A DNA stretch of 64,000 nucleotides. Origin: Roseiarcus sp963813555. Its GTDB lineage: Bacteria > Pseudomonadota > Alphaproteobacteria > Rhizobiales > Beijerinckiaceae. Positions 52,501 through 60,828 of this stretch are shown here, in pieces. Where the stretch lies: assembly GCA_963813555.1 (NCBI GenBank), contig CAWEZX010000009.1, positions 367,757 to 431,756 on the forward strand, written 5' to 3'. The notes under the pieces were generated by a model. The model was not told the origin of the DNA, did not search any database, and saw nothing but the letters and a program-made list of their open reading frames with translations. The translations under genes were made by a program, and so were the position numbers. Each line of letters begins with the position of its first letter. Position 1 is the first letter of the stretch.

Positions 52501-53200
52501 CAACGTAGCGCGCAAGAATCGGCGAGAGGTAGGCGTCGACCACGGTCGTGTCGCCGCGCGAAACGAGCTTGATGAGCGCGGAGGCCTCATGGCCTTCTGA
52601 GACTTGCTTGAAGCCGAGCTCGCGGGCGATTGCCCCGACCATGCGTTCGTGCGCCGGATACCGATAAGCATGCATGAACACGATCGCGACCGCTTCGTAG
52701 CCTTGGGCTCGGGCGTCGGCGAGCGCGGCGCGCACGCGCTCAGGATCGGGAGCCGCTTCGACCGTGCCGTCCGCGAGCACGCGCTCGTCGACCTCGATGA
52801 CGCCCGAATAAAGCTGCTGGGGCTTTATGATGTTACGGGCGAATATGCGTGGGCGCGCCTGATAGCCGATCTCGAGCGCGTCGCGAAAGCCGAGCGTGGT
52901 CACGAGCAGCGTACGCTCGCCGCGCCGCTCGAGCAGCGCGTTGGTGGCGACGGTCGTTCCCATTTTGACGGCGCCAATTGCGCCGGCCGGAATTGGCTCG
53001 CCCGAGGCAAGGCCAAGAAGACGGCGGATCGCCTCAACCGCTGCGTCCGAATAGGCCGGGCTCTCGGACAGAAGTTTCATCGGATGCAGCCGCCCGCGCG
53101 GGTCGTGGCCGATCACGTCGGTGAACGTGCCGCCGCGGTCGATCCAGAAGTCCCAGGCCCCCGCCGGCCTTTCCTTTGACGAGCCGCGCTTCGACTTCAC
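49502..53200 (-). CDS. Fused hydantoinase A/B, 5-oxoprolinase-like enzyme
   Basis: A 1232-residue fusion. HyuA-type N-domain has DRGGTFTDVIGHDP (residues 21-34), VKMGTTVATNALLERRG near 80 and MMSSGGLTSAG near 255 with DMGGTSTDVA near 310. The HyuB-type half begins near residue 715 (PVMLEIFNHLFMSIAEQMG) and runs to a Gly-rich end. The fused order is that of eukaryotic-type 5-oxoprolinase, which opens 5-oxoproline with ATP; hydantoin substrates are the alternative. The linker between halves holds two 12-residue tandem repeats (about 612-636) made by an inserted palindromic DNA repeat. ATG 53200. Confidence 0.88.
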   Translation of the reverse strand: MKSKRGSSKERPAGAWDFWIDRGGTFTDVIGHDPRGRLHPMKLLSESPAYSDAAVEAIRRLLGLASGEPIPAGAIGAVKMGTTVATNALLERRGERTLLVTTLGFRDALEIGYQARPRIFARNIIKPQQLYSGVIEVDERVLADGTVEAAPDPERVRAALADARAQGYEAVAIVFMHAYRYPAHERMVGAIARELGFKQVSEGHEASALIKLVSRGDTTVVDAYLSPILARYVGQVSRDLEIERTGARVMFMMSSGGLTSAGLFAGKDAILSGPAGGVVAMARTGISAGFKRVIGFDMGGTSTDVAHFDGEFERAFETEVAGVRMRAPMMKIHTVAAGGGSILSFDGARFRVGPASAGADPGPAAYRRGGPLTVTDANLMTGKLIPDLFPKVFGSRGDEPLDDKIVRELFAALARDIGDGREPEAVADGFLAIAVAKMAEAIKTISVARGYDVTRYALNCFGGAGGQHACDVADALAISTVLIHPLSSLLSAYGMGLADITAQRAQGVDEPLRIDALVRVAAIADQLSDAAVAEVEGQGVARDAIKACRRAQLRYSGSDTTIEVPLSTPAAMRRAFERAHKSRFGFVDRAKAIAIEAVSVEAIGGAGRLAERTHHSPSKDGRLSTPYGPSKDGRLSTSYASSTLPPAPTRATRFFSHGGWRKANVFLREALSVGAQVDGPALIIEPHQTIVVEQGWRAAVTPKNHVLMTRVEPMPRRRAIGANADPVMLEIFNHLFMSIAEQMGVTLQNTAYSVNIKERLDFSCALFDRKGRLVANAPHMPVHLGSMDRSVELIIRDNEGRIRPGDVFALNAPYNGGTHLPDITVCTPVFDEEAKTILFWAASRGHHADIGGTAPGSMSSLATSIQEEGVYIDNFLLVDRGRFRERELYDLLKSGAYPARNPLQNVNDLKAQIAANEKGVRELKRMVEMFSLHTVEAYMGHVQDNADESVRRVIDRLANGEAESVSDQGAVIRVKISVDKERREATVDFTGTSPQQASNFNAPEPVARAAILYVFRVMVDDDIPINAGCLRPIRIIVPEGSMLSPKYPAAVVAGNVEVSQAVTNTLFAALRALGSAQGTMNNFTFGDDTYQYYETICSGAPAGQNFDGAAAVHTHMTNSRLTDPEVLESRFPVVLEDFHIRRGSGGQGQWRAGDGTLRRIRFLKPMSAAILSGYRAVPNPGMMGGSEGELGRNTVRRNDGRIEILPGCAETKVEAGEAIEIVTPTGGGWGRA
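51291..51362. repeat. Two tandem 36-bp palindromic units inside the oxoprolinase gene
   Basis: Two copies of a 36-base unit, each starting GTGGAGAGACGCCCGTC and holding the hairpin GCCCGTC-TTTC-GACGGGC, stand head to tail. Because 36 is twelve codons, the gene's frame is kept and the protein gains a repeated SKDGRLST segment. A single copy with a TTGC loop lies at 13653-13685. Confidence 0.8.
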
Positions 53201-53297
53201 GTTTGATTGATCTCCGCGTTGGGCCGCCTCTTTGCCGAGAGCCTGCCAATCGTCCTATCATTGAGACAAACTAAACGTGAAACGAGAGGACATCCGG

Positions 53298-54278
53298 ATG
53301 GAGACGGTGAAATTTGGCAAAACCGGCATGCAGGTCTCGAAGATTTGTCTGGGCTGCATGACTTACGGCTCAACCAAGTGGCGCGACTGGGTGCTGGAGG
53401 AAGAGGCGTCGCGTCCTTTCATCCGTGAAGCGCTGGAGAAGGGCATCAATTTTTTCGACACGGCGGACGTTTATTCGCAAGGGGTAAGCGAGGAAATCCT
53501 CGGCCGCGCGCTCAAGGAATTCGCCAAGCGGCCGGAAGTGGTGATCGCAACCAAGGTGCACGGCGCGATGGGGCCAGGCGTCAACGCCAAGGGCCTGTCG
53601 CGCAAGCATATCATGGAGGCGATCGACGCTTCGCTGCGGCGCCTCGGGACAGATTACGTCGATCTCTACCAGATCCACCGCTTCGATCCGCTGACCCCGA
53701 TGGAGGAAACGCTGGAAGCGCTGAACGACGTCGTGCGCGCCGGCAAGGCGCTCTATATCGGCGCTTCGTCAATGTACGCTTGGCAGTTCGCCCGCATGCT
53801 CGACATTGCGCGCGCAAAGGGGCGCGCCCAATTCGCCTCGATGCAGAATTATTACAACCTTGTCTATCGCGAGGAAGAGCGCGAGATGATGCCGCTATGC
53901 GCGAACGACGGCATCGCCGTCATTCCCTGGTCGCCGATGGCGCGCGGCTATCTCGCGGGCTCGGGGATCGGCGCCGAAGCTTCGACGGTGCGCGGTCGCA
54001 CTGATCCATTCAGCGTGACCTTGGGGCTAGGGTCGCGTCAGGACGAGGTGATCCGCAAGCGGGTTGTCGAGACGGCGGAGAAGCTGAACACCAAGCCTGC
54101 GGTGGTCGCGCTCGCCTGGGTGCTGTCGAAGCCCTTCATCACCGCGCCGATTATCGGCGCCTCGAAGCCGCATCATCTCGCCGACGCCGTCGCGGCGACC
54201 GAACTCAAGCTCGATGCGCGCACCATCGCCAAGCTTGAGGAGCCCTATCACAGCAAACCGGTGGCGGGACATGCCTAG
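53298..54278 (+). CDS. Aldo/keto reductase
   Basis: A 326-residue (beta/alpha)8 NADPH reductase. The catalytic tetrad is seen as Asp and Tyr in FFDTADVYSQG (near residues 52 and 57), Lys in VIATKVHG (near 83) and His in YQIHRFD (near 124). The C-terminal IIGASKPHHL is the NADPH-binding end. It resembles the YajO/IolS-like group with broad aldehyde substrates. ATG 53298 has GAGAGGA seven bases upstream; an ATG-type start at 53277 has none. Divergent from the oxoprolinase gene. Confidence 0.9.
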   Translation: METVKFGKTGMQVSKICLGCMTYGSTKWRDWVLEEEASRPFIREALEKGINFFDTADVYSQGVSEEILGRALKEFAKRPEVVIATKVHGAMGPGVNAKGLSRKHIMEAIDASLRRLGTDYVDLYQIHRFDPLTPMEETLEALNDVVRAGKALYIGASSMYAWQFARMLDIARAKGRAQFASMQNYYNLVYREEEREMMPLCANDGIAVIPWSPMARGYLAGSGIGAEASTVRGRTDPFSVTLGLGSRQDEVIRKRVVETAEKLNTKPAVVALAWVLSKPFITAPIIGASKPHHLADAVAATELKLDARTIAKLEEPYHSKPVAGHA

Positions 54279-54337
54279 CGAACCGCCGCGCTCGCCCTAG
54301 ATATGACTTTGCACGGCTCAAATCCTTCGAGGAGGCT

Positions 54338-54703
54338 ATGATGACTCAAGCTGGAACCAAGGATCATCCGATCACGATCGAACCCATCCATGAGCGGGTG
54401 CGGGTGATCTGGCATGGGCGCACGATCGGCGACAGCAAAACAGCGTTGGAACTGCGCGAGGCGAACTATCCACCGGTCGTCTACGTTCCCCGCGCCGACA
54501 TGGATATGAGCGCGCTTGAACGCACGGCTCGCGTCACGACTTGCCCTTACAAGGGCGAGGCGAATTACTACTCGATCATCGATGGCAAAGCTCGCGACGA
54601 CAACGCCGTCTGGACCTACGAGCTGCCCAAAGCGGAGGTCGCCGAGATCGACTCGCACCTCGCGTTTTATCCCGACAAGGTGGAGATCACGCGCGGCGGA
54701 TGA
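54338..54703 (+). CDS. DUF427 protein
   Basis: A 121-residue protein: ERVRVIWHGRTIGDSKTALE, then YPPVVYVPRADMDM, TCPYKGEANYYSI and a conserved WTYELPK, all typical of DUF427, a small beta-tent fold of unknown function. GAGGAGG lies just before two consecutive ATG codons; the second gives better spacing. It follows the aldo/keto reductase gene after 59 bases and could be co-transcribed. Confidence 0.88.
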   Translation: MMTQAGTKDHPITIEPIHERVRVIWHGRTIGDSKTALELREANYPPVVYVPRADMDMSALERTARVTTCPYKGEANYYSIIDGKARDDNAVWTYELPKAEVAEIDSHLAFYPDKVEITRGG

Positions 54704-54900
54704 GGTCTATTCCGCGCGCCGGTTGAAGACGGCTCAGCCGGGCGCGGGCGATACAGGTCGCCAACCCAGTGTCGGCGAGCGCGGCCGGCGGGCGGGACGA
54801 ACCTACGGGTGGTCGCATGAGCGAAACAGCGGCCGCTGTGCATTACGCCCACATTGATCTAAAATAGCCCCGGCGCGGTTGGCATGGGAGGACAACGACA

Positions 54901-55281
54901 ATGCTGTTTTCGGGCGGCTTCACATACGGCAATTTCTTCGCCGACGTCTTCACAATATTCATGTTCATATTGTGGTTCTGGTTGCTCATCGTCGCATCGG
55001 GCGATCTGTTTCGCCGGCACGACGTGTCCGGCTTCGCCAAGGTGCTCTGGGTGATCGCGTTCATCCTGTTCTCCTACCTCGGCGTATTCGCCTATTTTCT
55101 CACGCAGGGGCGGGGCATGGCGGAGCGAAATAGGGCGCAAGCCAGCGAGGCCAGGGAGGAATTGCGCCACATTGTCGGTTTCAGCGCGGCGGACGAGATC
55201 GCCAAGCTTGACAAGCTGAAGACAGCGGGCTCGATCACCGAGCAGGAATACGGCCGCCTGAGAGCCAAGCTGGTCCAATAG
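54901..55281 (+). CDS. Membrane protein with PLDc_N-like and SHOCT domains
   Basis: A 126-residue protein with two membrane helices (about 15-35 and 47-67: VLWVIAFILFSYLGVFAYFL), a linker of charged helix, and a C-terminal SHOCT motif (IAKLDKLKTAGSITEQEYGR). This layout, phospholipase-D-nuclease-N-like membrane region plus SHOCT, is common and of unknown role. GGGAGGA is found about ten bases before the ATG. Confidence 0.83.
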   Translation: MLFSGGFTYGNFFADVFTIFMFILWFWLLIVASGDLFRRHDVSGFAKVLWVIAFILFSYLGVFAYFLTQGRGMAERNRAQASEAREELRHIVGFSAADEIAKLDKLKTAGSITEQEYGRLRAKLVQ

Positions 55282-55394
55282 AGGCTCCGGCGCGAACGCT
55301 TCTTCGGCGCCGACAACTCATCAATCTATTCGAACGAACGACCCTTGGTATTCAAGATGGCTCGCAAGGGGCCGCGGCGTAGGGAGGACAGGCT

Positions 55395-56117
55395 ATGTGC
55401 ATCAATTGCGAAAGTGACCGGATCGGCCGGCGGGATTTGATGAAGTTCGGTGCAGCCGCCGCAATCGCGCTCGCGGCCGGAGGCGCGCCCCCTGCGGCGC
55501 GGGCGGAGGAAGGGGCGCCGACGGCGCTTTCCCCGGACGAAGCGCTCGCCGCGCTCAAATCGGGCAATGAGCGCTATGTGAGCAGTCCGGAGCTTTGCAC
55601 GGCCCATCTCGCGCAGAGCCGGACCGCTGTCGCCGCGCACCAGGCGCCCTGGGCGACAATCATCTCTTGCGCCGACAGCCGCGTGCCTCCTGAGCTCATC
55701 TTTGGCGGTCACGGCGTCGGCGAACTCTTCGTCGCTCGCAACGCCGGCAATCTCGTTGACGTGGCGACCCTCGGCACCATCGAATATGGCGCCGCTGTCC
55801 TCGGCTCTCCGCTCATCGTCATCCTTGCTCACACCGCTTGCGGCGCTGTGAAGGCCGCCTGCGATGTCGTCACCAAGAACGCCACCTATCCTGGCGCAAT
55901 CGGCCGGATGATCGAGCCAATTGTGCCAGCGGCGCTCGCCGTGCGAAACGACCCCGGCGATTTCGCCAACAACGCCGCCAAGGAGAGCGCGAAGCGGACC
56001 GCGGGCCGGCTGACCGCGGCGAGCACGCTCATCGCCGACCTTGTGACCTCGGGCAAAGTGAAGATCACAGCAGCGATCTACGACCTGCAAACCGGCGTCG
56101 TCACTTATCTCGACTGA
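55395..56117 (+). CDS. Exported beta-class carbonic anhydrase
   Basis: A 240-residue beta-carbonic anhydrase. The N-terminus has a twin-arginine signal (GRRDLMKFG, then a hydrophobic Ala-rich stretch ending AARA), so it is folded before export to the periplasm. Zinc ligands are Cys in SCADSRVPPE (near residue 92, with Asp and Arg of the catalytic dyad) and His and Cys in AHTACGA (near 145 and 148). It interconverts CO2 and bicarbonate. The stop overlaps the start of the SDR gene (TGATG). Confidence 0.9.
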   Translation: MCINCESDRIGRRDLMKFGAAAAIALAAGGAPPAARAEEGAPTALSPDEALAALKSGNERYVSSPELCTAHLAQSRTAVAAHQAPWATIISCADSRVPPELIFGGHGVGELFVARNAGNLVDVATLGTIEYGAAVLGSPLIVILAHTACGAVKAACDVVTKNATYPGAIGRMIEPIVPAALAVRNDPGDFANNAAKESAKRTAGRLTAASTLIADLVTSGKVKITAAIYDLQTGVVTYLD

Positions 56118-57022
56118 TGCAGCTTCCCGTGAAGGGCAAGACGGTTCTGATCACCGGTTCGACCGACGGCGTCGGGCGCTACATCGCTGAGCGCCTTGCG
56201 GCCGAGGGTTGGCGCGTCATCGTTCACGGCCGCGATCGGAGCCGCGGCAAGGCGGTGACCGAGCGAATCGCGCAGCGAGGGGGCGAGGCTCGCTTCATCG
56301 CCGCCGACCTCTCCTCGCTCGCTGAGGTTCGCTCCCTTGCGGAGGCGGTGCGGCGCGAAGGCGACGGCCTCGACGCGCTCGTCAACAACGCCGGGATCGG
56401 CGCCAGCGGCGCCAAGCGCGAACTCAGCGCCGACGGTTTCGAATTGCGCTTCGCGGTGAATTATCTCGCGGGCTTCCTGTTGACGCGTCTGCTGCTGCCT
56501 GTGCTCGAGAACCGCGAAGCAGCCCGCATCGTCAATGTCGCCTCGGCCGGACAACAGCCGATCGATTTTTCCGACGTGATGCTGGTCCACGGCTATAGCG
56601 GCGTGCGCGCCTATTGCCAGAGCAAGCTGGCGCAAATCCTATTCACGGTCGATCTCGCCAAGGAACTCGCGGAACGAGACGTCACGGTCAACAGCCTGCA
56701 TCCCGCGACCTACATGGACACGACGATGGTTCGCTTGAGCGGCGTCCAGCCGATCAGCACAGTGGAGCAAGGCGGCGCGGCCATTCTGCGACTCGTCGAG
56801 TCCCCGGCGCTTGCGGGCCGAAGCGGACTCTATTTCAGCGGCATGCAGGAAGCGCGCGCGAATCCGCAGGCCTCCGACGAAACCGCGCGCGGACGCCTGC
56901 GCGCGCTGAGCTTCGACCTCGTCGGACTCGCCGATCCGCTCGGCGCCGGCCGATCAGCGCAGGGCGGTCTTCGCGGACTATGCCGCAAAGACGCCGGTCG
57001 GCAGGATCGGCAAGGCGGATGA
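56117..57022 (+). CDS. Short-chain dehydrogenase/reductase with aberrant tail
   Basis: A 301-residue SDR. The NAD(P) site TGSTDGVGRYIAERL starts near residue 13, NNAGIGASG near 88, and the catalytic Ser (VASAGQQ) with Tyr-x3-Lys (YCQSKLAQ) near 170. It is translationally coupled to the carbonic anhydrase gene (TGATG). The normal end should be near LSFDLVGL; after this the last roughly 30 residues are low-complexity Gly/Arg/Gln because the frame runs on into the remnant of another SDR gene in a different frame. Substrate unknown. Confidence 0.82.
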   Translation: MQLPVKGKTVLITGSTDGVGRYIAERLAAEGWRVIVHGRDRSRGKAVTERIAQRGGEARFIAADLSSLAEVRSLAEAVRREGDGLDALVNNAGIGASGAKRELSADGFELRFAVNYLAGFLLTRLLLPVLENREAARIVNVASAGQQPIDFSDVMLVHGYSGVRAYCQSKLAQILFTVDLAKELAERDVTVNSLHPATYMDTTMVRLSGVQPISTVEQGGAAILRLVESPALAGRSGLYFSGMQEARANPQASDETARGRLRALSFDLVGLADPLGAGRSAQGGLRGLCRKDAGRQDRQGG

Positions 57023-57126
57023 GGTCGCCGACGCAGTCGCAAAGACAGTCCTGGTTCCGTTCGCTAACAACTTTGTGAACGGCGAAAACAATCGTCTACG
57101 ACGGCGGAATCCGCTGGGCGGCGTAA
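56945..57126 (+). pseudogene. Second SDR, C-terminal remnant
   Basis: In another frame than the coupled SDR gene, the codons read VFADYAAKTPVGRIGKADEV, then AKTVLVPFANNFVNGE and, after removing one A from GAAAAC near 57094, a TIVYDGGIRWAA end. This is the classic C-terminus of an unrelated SDR (the VDGG motif). Only about 58 codons remain. Confidence 0.7.
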
Positions 57127-57283
57127 CCAGCGGCATTCATCAAGCGTTAATCGCTCCCCATATCTGTTGGCGCGCTGTCGCCGTGGGCCATACTAGCGCG
57201 GTCGCCGTGGCTGCACTAGTTTACCGATTGGCCACGAACGCCACAATACCCATGGCTGGCCGCCTGCTTTGGGAGCCAAGGAA

Positions 57284-58129
57284 ATGGATACGATTGCGGC
57301 GGTGGTCGCCAAGAAGCTTGGCAAGTTTCTGGCGAAAGACTTCCGCGAAATTTTCGGCTCGAGTGAAAACGACGAAGCCGAGCGCCTGGGCGCGCTGGCG
57401 CGAACGACGATCGAGTGCATCGCCAGGAGCGACGCGCTCTACCACACGTACGAGCACACCATGCTCGTGACCATGGTGGGCCGTGACATCCTGCGAGGAC
57501 GGACACTGGCGCATCGGGTCCAGCCCGAGGATTACACGCACCTCATAGTCGCCTGCCTCTTGCACGACATCGGCTTCGTCCGCGGCGTATTGAGCGGCGA
57601 CACCAAGACCGAGTTTGTCGTCGACAAGAACGGACGAACGGTCACGCTGCCGCGCGGGGCGTCTGATGCGTCGCTCGCGCCGTACCATGTCGATCGATCG
57701 AAGTTGTTCGTCAGCGAGCGGCTTGGGAAATCGACGACGATCGACGCCGCCCGCGTCACCGCCGCGATCGAACTCACGCGTTTCCCGCCGAGCCCGAATT
57801 CGGATTCGGATCAAATCGGCCTCGAGCCGAGGCTGGTTCAAGCCGCCGATCTGATCGGGCAGCTCGGCGACCCTTTGTATCCGAGGAAGGCCAACGCGCT
57901 GTTCTACGAGTTCGAGGAGCTCGGCAGCAACCGGCAGTTCGGTTACGCTTCGCCTGCGGATCTGGTCGAAAAGTTTCCGGGATTTTATTGGAACACCGTG
58001 TCGGCGCATCTCGAGGAAGGGATGAAATATCTGAGCCTGACGGCCTCCGGCCGACAGTGGATCGCCAACCTGCACAATCACATTTTCAGCGCCGAACATT
58101 TCAATTGGCTGATGGGTCCGCAGATATGA
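57284..58129 (+). CDS. HD-domain metal-dependent phosphohydrolase
   Basis: A 281-residue protein. The HD domain runs from about residue 55: the first His in YHTYEHTMLV, the HD pair in CLLHDIGFVRG near 98, and a later Asp in QAADLIGQLGD near 185. HD proteins hydrolyse nucleotides or phosphate esters with bound metals; the long insertion between motifs is not typical of RelA or dGTPase types. ATG 57284 follows AAGGAA closely. The upstream 150 bases have no gene apart from the SDR remnant. Confidence 0.83.
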   Translation: MDTIAAVVAKKLGKFLAKDFREIFGSSENDEAERLGALARTTIECIARSDALYHTYEHTMLVTMVGRDILRGRTLAHRVQPEDYTHLIVACLLHDIGFVRGVLSGDTKTEFVVDKNGRTVTLPRGASDASLAPYHVDRSKLFVSERLGKSTTIDAARVTAAIELTRFPPSPNSDSDQIGLEPRLVQAADLIGQLGDPLYPRKANALFYEFEELGSNRQFGYASPADLVEKFPGFYWNTVSAHLEEGMKYLSLTASGRQWIANLHNHIFSAEHFNWLMGPQI

Positions 58130-58180
58130 ACGCTTCTGCGCGGATCACGCGCGCGGAGCCGTAGTCTTCGGCGGGCAATC

Positions 58181-58471
58181 TTATCGCCCTGATGAAGGCC
58201 CTCGCTCGCGCGACGACTCGAGCGTAGCCGCCAGCGCACGCCGGAGCGCGTGCATCTGATCCAGGAGATGCAGGATCACCCCGAGCCCCTCGTCGTTAAC
58301 GCCCATCTTGTCCCTGAGATCGCGGATCAGCTCGGCGCGCGCCAGATCCATGTCGGTGAAGGCGAGAGCGTCGGCGGTCCGAGCGGGGATAAGCCATTCC
58401 TCCTCGATCCAGACCGTCAGAGTTCGCCGATCGAGCCGAGTGCGCTCCAGAAATTCCCGCTCCGTGAACAT
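58181..58471 (-). CDS. cbpM: CbpM-like modulator of a DnaJ-type chaperone
   Basis: A 96-residue MerR-like protein. FTEREFLERTRLDRRTLTVW with an acidic WIEEEW patch, then the helical DLARAELIRDLRDKMGVNDE are typical of CbpM, which binds the J domain of CbpA and blocks it. It starts three bases after the DnaJ-type gene's stop, as expected for a cbpA-cbpM operon. Confidence 0.85.
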   Translation of the reverse strand: MFTEREFLERTRLDRRTLTVWIEEEWLIPARTADALAFTDMDLARAELIRDLRDKMGVNDEGLGVILHLLDQMHALRRALAATLESSRERGPSSGR

Positions 58472-58474
58472 GGC

Positions 58475-59374
58475 TCACATCTCCTTGCGCGGATCATAAG
58501 TCGCCGCCGGCTTCCAATCGGCGAGGAAGGCCTCGAGTTCGGGCTCGGCCTCGGTCGGCATCGTCACCTTGAGCTTGACCAGTTCGTCGCCCGCGCCGCC
58601 GCGCTTCTTCACTCCCTTCCCTCTGAGGCGCAGGACGTCGCCGGTGTTTGATCGCTTCGGGATTTTGAGCATGACGCTTCCCGTCGTGGTCGGCGCTCTC
58701 ACTTCCGCCCCCAGCGCAGCCTCCTTCACGGTGATCGGCAGATCGAGAAGGACGTCGTCGCCTTCGCGACTGAAATAGCGGTGCGGCCGCACGACAATCT
58801 GCACCAACGCGTCGCCCGGCTCGCCCTCGCCCGGGCTCGGCGCGCCCTTGCCGCGCAGCCTTAAGGTCTGCCCGTCCTCGACCCCGGCGGGAATCGTCAC
58901 ATTCAATGTGCCTCCCTGCGGCAGGGTGATGGTTTTGCTTGCGCCGTTCACCGCGTCGAGAAAATCGATCGGCAGTTCGTAATGCAGGTCCGCGCCCGGC
59001 CGGCGCCGCGCCTGCTCGGCGCTCCGGCGCAGCAGTTCAGCAAACAGATCGTCGCCCTGCGCAAAGTCTCCGTAGGCCCCGCGGCCTTCGTAAGGGTGGC
59101 CGCCCTCGGCGGCATAGTCACGGTAATATCGCGCGTTCGGCGGCGCCTTCTCTGCGCCCGAGGCGTCGATTTCCCCGGCGTCGAAACGCTGCCGTTTCTC
59201 CGGGTCGGAAAGCAGATCGTTGGCCCCGCTGACCTCCTTGAACTTGTCCTCGGCCTGCTTGTCGCCAGGATTGAGATCGGGATGCAGCTTCTTCGCCAGC
59301 TTTCGGTAGGCGTTGCGGATCTCATCGGCCGAGGCGGTCTTGGCTACGCCGAGGATCTCATAAGGGTCTTTCAT
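58475..59374 (-). CDS. cbpA: CbpA-like DnaJ-domain co-chaperone
   Basis: A 299-residue J protein without zinc finger. The J domain (residues 1-70) has the HPD motif at 31-33 (KKLHPDLNPGDK). A Gly-rich linker with GAYGDFAQGD follows, then the C-terminal peptide-binding domains (QGGTLNVTIPAGVEDGQTLR and MLKIPKRSNTGDVLRLRGKG). It would hand substrates to DnaK. Paired with the CbpM-like gene directly downstream. The ATG at 59374 gives the family start. Confidence 0.88.
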   Translation of the reverse strand: MKDPYEILGVAKTASADEIRNAYRKLAKKLHPDLNPGDKQAEDKFKEVSGANDLLSDPEKRQRFDAGEIDASGAEKAPPNARYYRDYAAEGGHPYEGRGAYGDFAQGDDLFAELLRRSAEQARRRPGADLHYELPIDFLDAVNGASKTITLPQGGTLNVTIPAGVEDGQTLRLRGKGAPSPGEGEPGDALVQIVVRPHRYFSREGDDVLLDLPITVKEAALGAEVRAPTTTGSVMLKIPKRSNTGDVLRLRGKGVKKRGGAGDELVKLKVTMPTEAEPELEAFLADWKPAATYDPRKEM

Positions 59375-59788
59375 ACGCGCATCCGTGGCGGGCGAGGCCG
59401 ATCAGCCTTAGCAGAAACACGGGCAGATTCTCCAGCCGCCGTCCGAACTGGGGGCAACTCTCTCGTTGCGGCGCCCGGTGCAAATAAATAGCGGCGACGG
59501 TCCTCCGCGCCTGACATCGGCCCTTCATGTGCGCGTCGAAATGCCCAGATTGTCTTGTGCGCGAGGCGGGCTGATTTTGCGACCGGCGTTTGTTTTGGAA
59601 GCCGTTTGGCCAGCGGGCCTTGGCGCGTTTCGACCGCGAATCGCGTAATCGTGGTCGAAAAGCTCGGCCGCTGCGATTGACTTGTGACTGAAGCGGAGCA
59701 GAATCGAGGCTAAAACCAAACGATCTTTAGGCAATTTATAGTCGCGGCGCTGACGTGGTCAGGCCGCGGCCACAACGGAGGAAAAGCC
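59375..59788. other. Divergent promoter gap, no gene recognised
   Basis: About 410 bases between the cbpA-like gene (minus) and the small glycine-rich gene (plus). I see no conserved frame or RNA gene. The right end carries ACGGAGGA, the ribosome site of the next gene; the promoter of the chaperone pair must lie at the left. Confidence 0.5.
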
Positions 59789-60085
59789 ATGTCCGGGACA
59801 ATCATCAACCTCATCATCCAGCTGATCGCGGGCGCGATCGGCGGCAACGCGGTCGGCGCGGCGGCGAAAAATGTTAGTCTGGGAACCACTGGCAACACCG
59901 TCGCGGGCGCGGTCGGCGGCGTCGCCGGGGGATCGCTCCTGACCTCGCTCATCCCGATGCTGCACGCCGCGACGGGCGGCATGGATATCGGCGCGCTTAT
60001 CGGCCAACTCGTCGGCGGCGGCGTGTCCGGCGCGATCGTCTCGGCGATTGTCGGCATGGTCATGAACAACATGAAGAGCGCCTAA
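59789..60085 (+). CDS. Small glycine-rich membrane-active-like protein
   Basis: A 98-residue, very hydrophobic protein made of glycine-zipper stretches (LIAGAIGGNAVGAAA, VAGAVGGVAGGSLL, IGQLVGGGVSGAIV). It has no charged domain apart from the C-terminal NNMKSA. CGGAGGA is ten bases before the ATG. It could insert in membranes or self-assemble; no function can be assigned. Two further small membrane or cell-wall-type genes follow on the strand. Confidence 0.7.
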   Translation: MSGTIINLIIQLIAGAIGGNAVGAAAKNVSLGTTGNTVAGAVGGVAGGSLLTSLIPMLHAATGGMDIGALIGQLVGGGVSGAIVSAIVGMVMNNMKSA

Positions 60086-60218
60086 GCGCTTCCTTCGCCG
60101 CCAGCGAAATACTGCTGTCACCGTGGGCTCTTAAGGTTAGGATCGGGCGCGGCCCCGAGTAGGAGCGTTTTTTCAGACAAAGGGCCGGCGGCGCGCTAGC
60201 TGGCGAGGAGCACGGTTC

Positions 60219-60665
60219 ATGGGACTGATCAGTTTTGTCAAAAGCGCGGGCGAGAAGCTCTTCGGCGCCAGCGAGGCGAAGGCGGCGACGGCCGACACGC
60301 TGCAAAAGGACCTCGAGAAGCATGGCCTCGACACGTCGAACGTGAAAATTGCGGTCGACGGAGACAAGGTGCAAGTTTCGGGCACCGCGCCGACCACCGA
60401 GCAAGCCGAGAAGATCGCGATCGCTCTCGGGAACACCGTCGGAGTGCAGACGGTGCAGAACGACATCAAGCCAGCTGCCGCCGCGCCCGAATCGAAATTC
60501 TATACGGTGAAGAGCGGCGACACGCTCTGGGCGATTTCCGAGAAGGAATACGGCAAGGGCGCCGGCGGGAAATACGACGTCATCTTTCAGGCCAACCGAC
60601 CAATGCTGACCCATCCCGACAAGATCTATCCCGGCCAGGTCCTGCGTATCCCGCCGCTGAGCTGA
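60219..60665 (+). CDS. kbp: BON-LysM protein (YgaU/Kbp-like)
   Basis: A 148-residue protein with a BON domain (about residues 25-85: VKIAVDGDKVQVSGTAPTTE) and a C-terminal LysM domain (about 95-147: YTVKSGDTLWAISEKEYGKG, then HPDKIYPGQVLRIP). Length and order match YgaU/Kbp of E. coli, a cytoplasmic potassium-binding protein, with MGLISFVKSAGEKLFG as the usual start. GGCGAGGAG precedes the ATG. Confidence 0.88.
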   Translation: MGLISFVKSAGEKLFGASEAKAATADTLQKDLEKHGLDTSNVKIAVDGDKVQVSGTAPTTEQAEKIAIALGNTVGVQTVQNDIKPAAAAPESKFYTVKSGDTLWAISEKEYGKGAGGKYDVIFQANRPMLTHPDKIYPGQVLRIPPLS

Positions 60666-60828
60666 AGTTAGGTTCACTGGAGCTCGACAAGGCGCCCTAC
60701 TCCGTCCTGAGGCGGCTTGTGGAGGGCATAGCCGGGCTCCTAATCCGATAAGCTTAGCAGACATATCAATATGTTAGTGTTTAGGTGGGTGCCAGCGCGA
60801 TGGGTGGGACGCGCCGGGAAAGTTCTCC

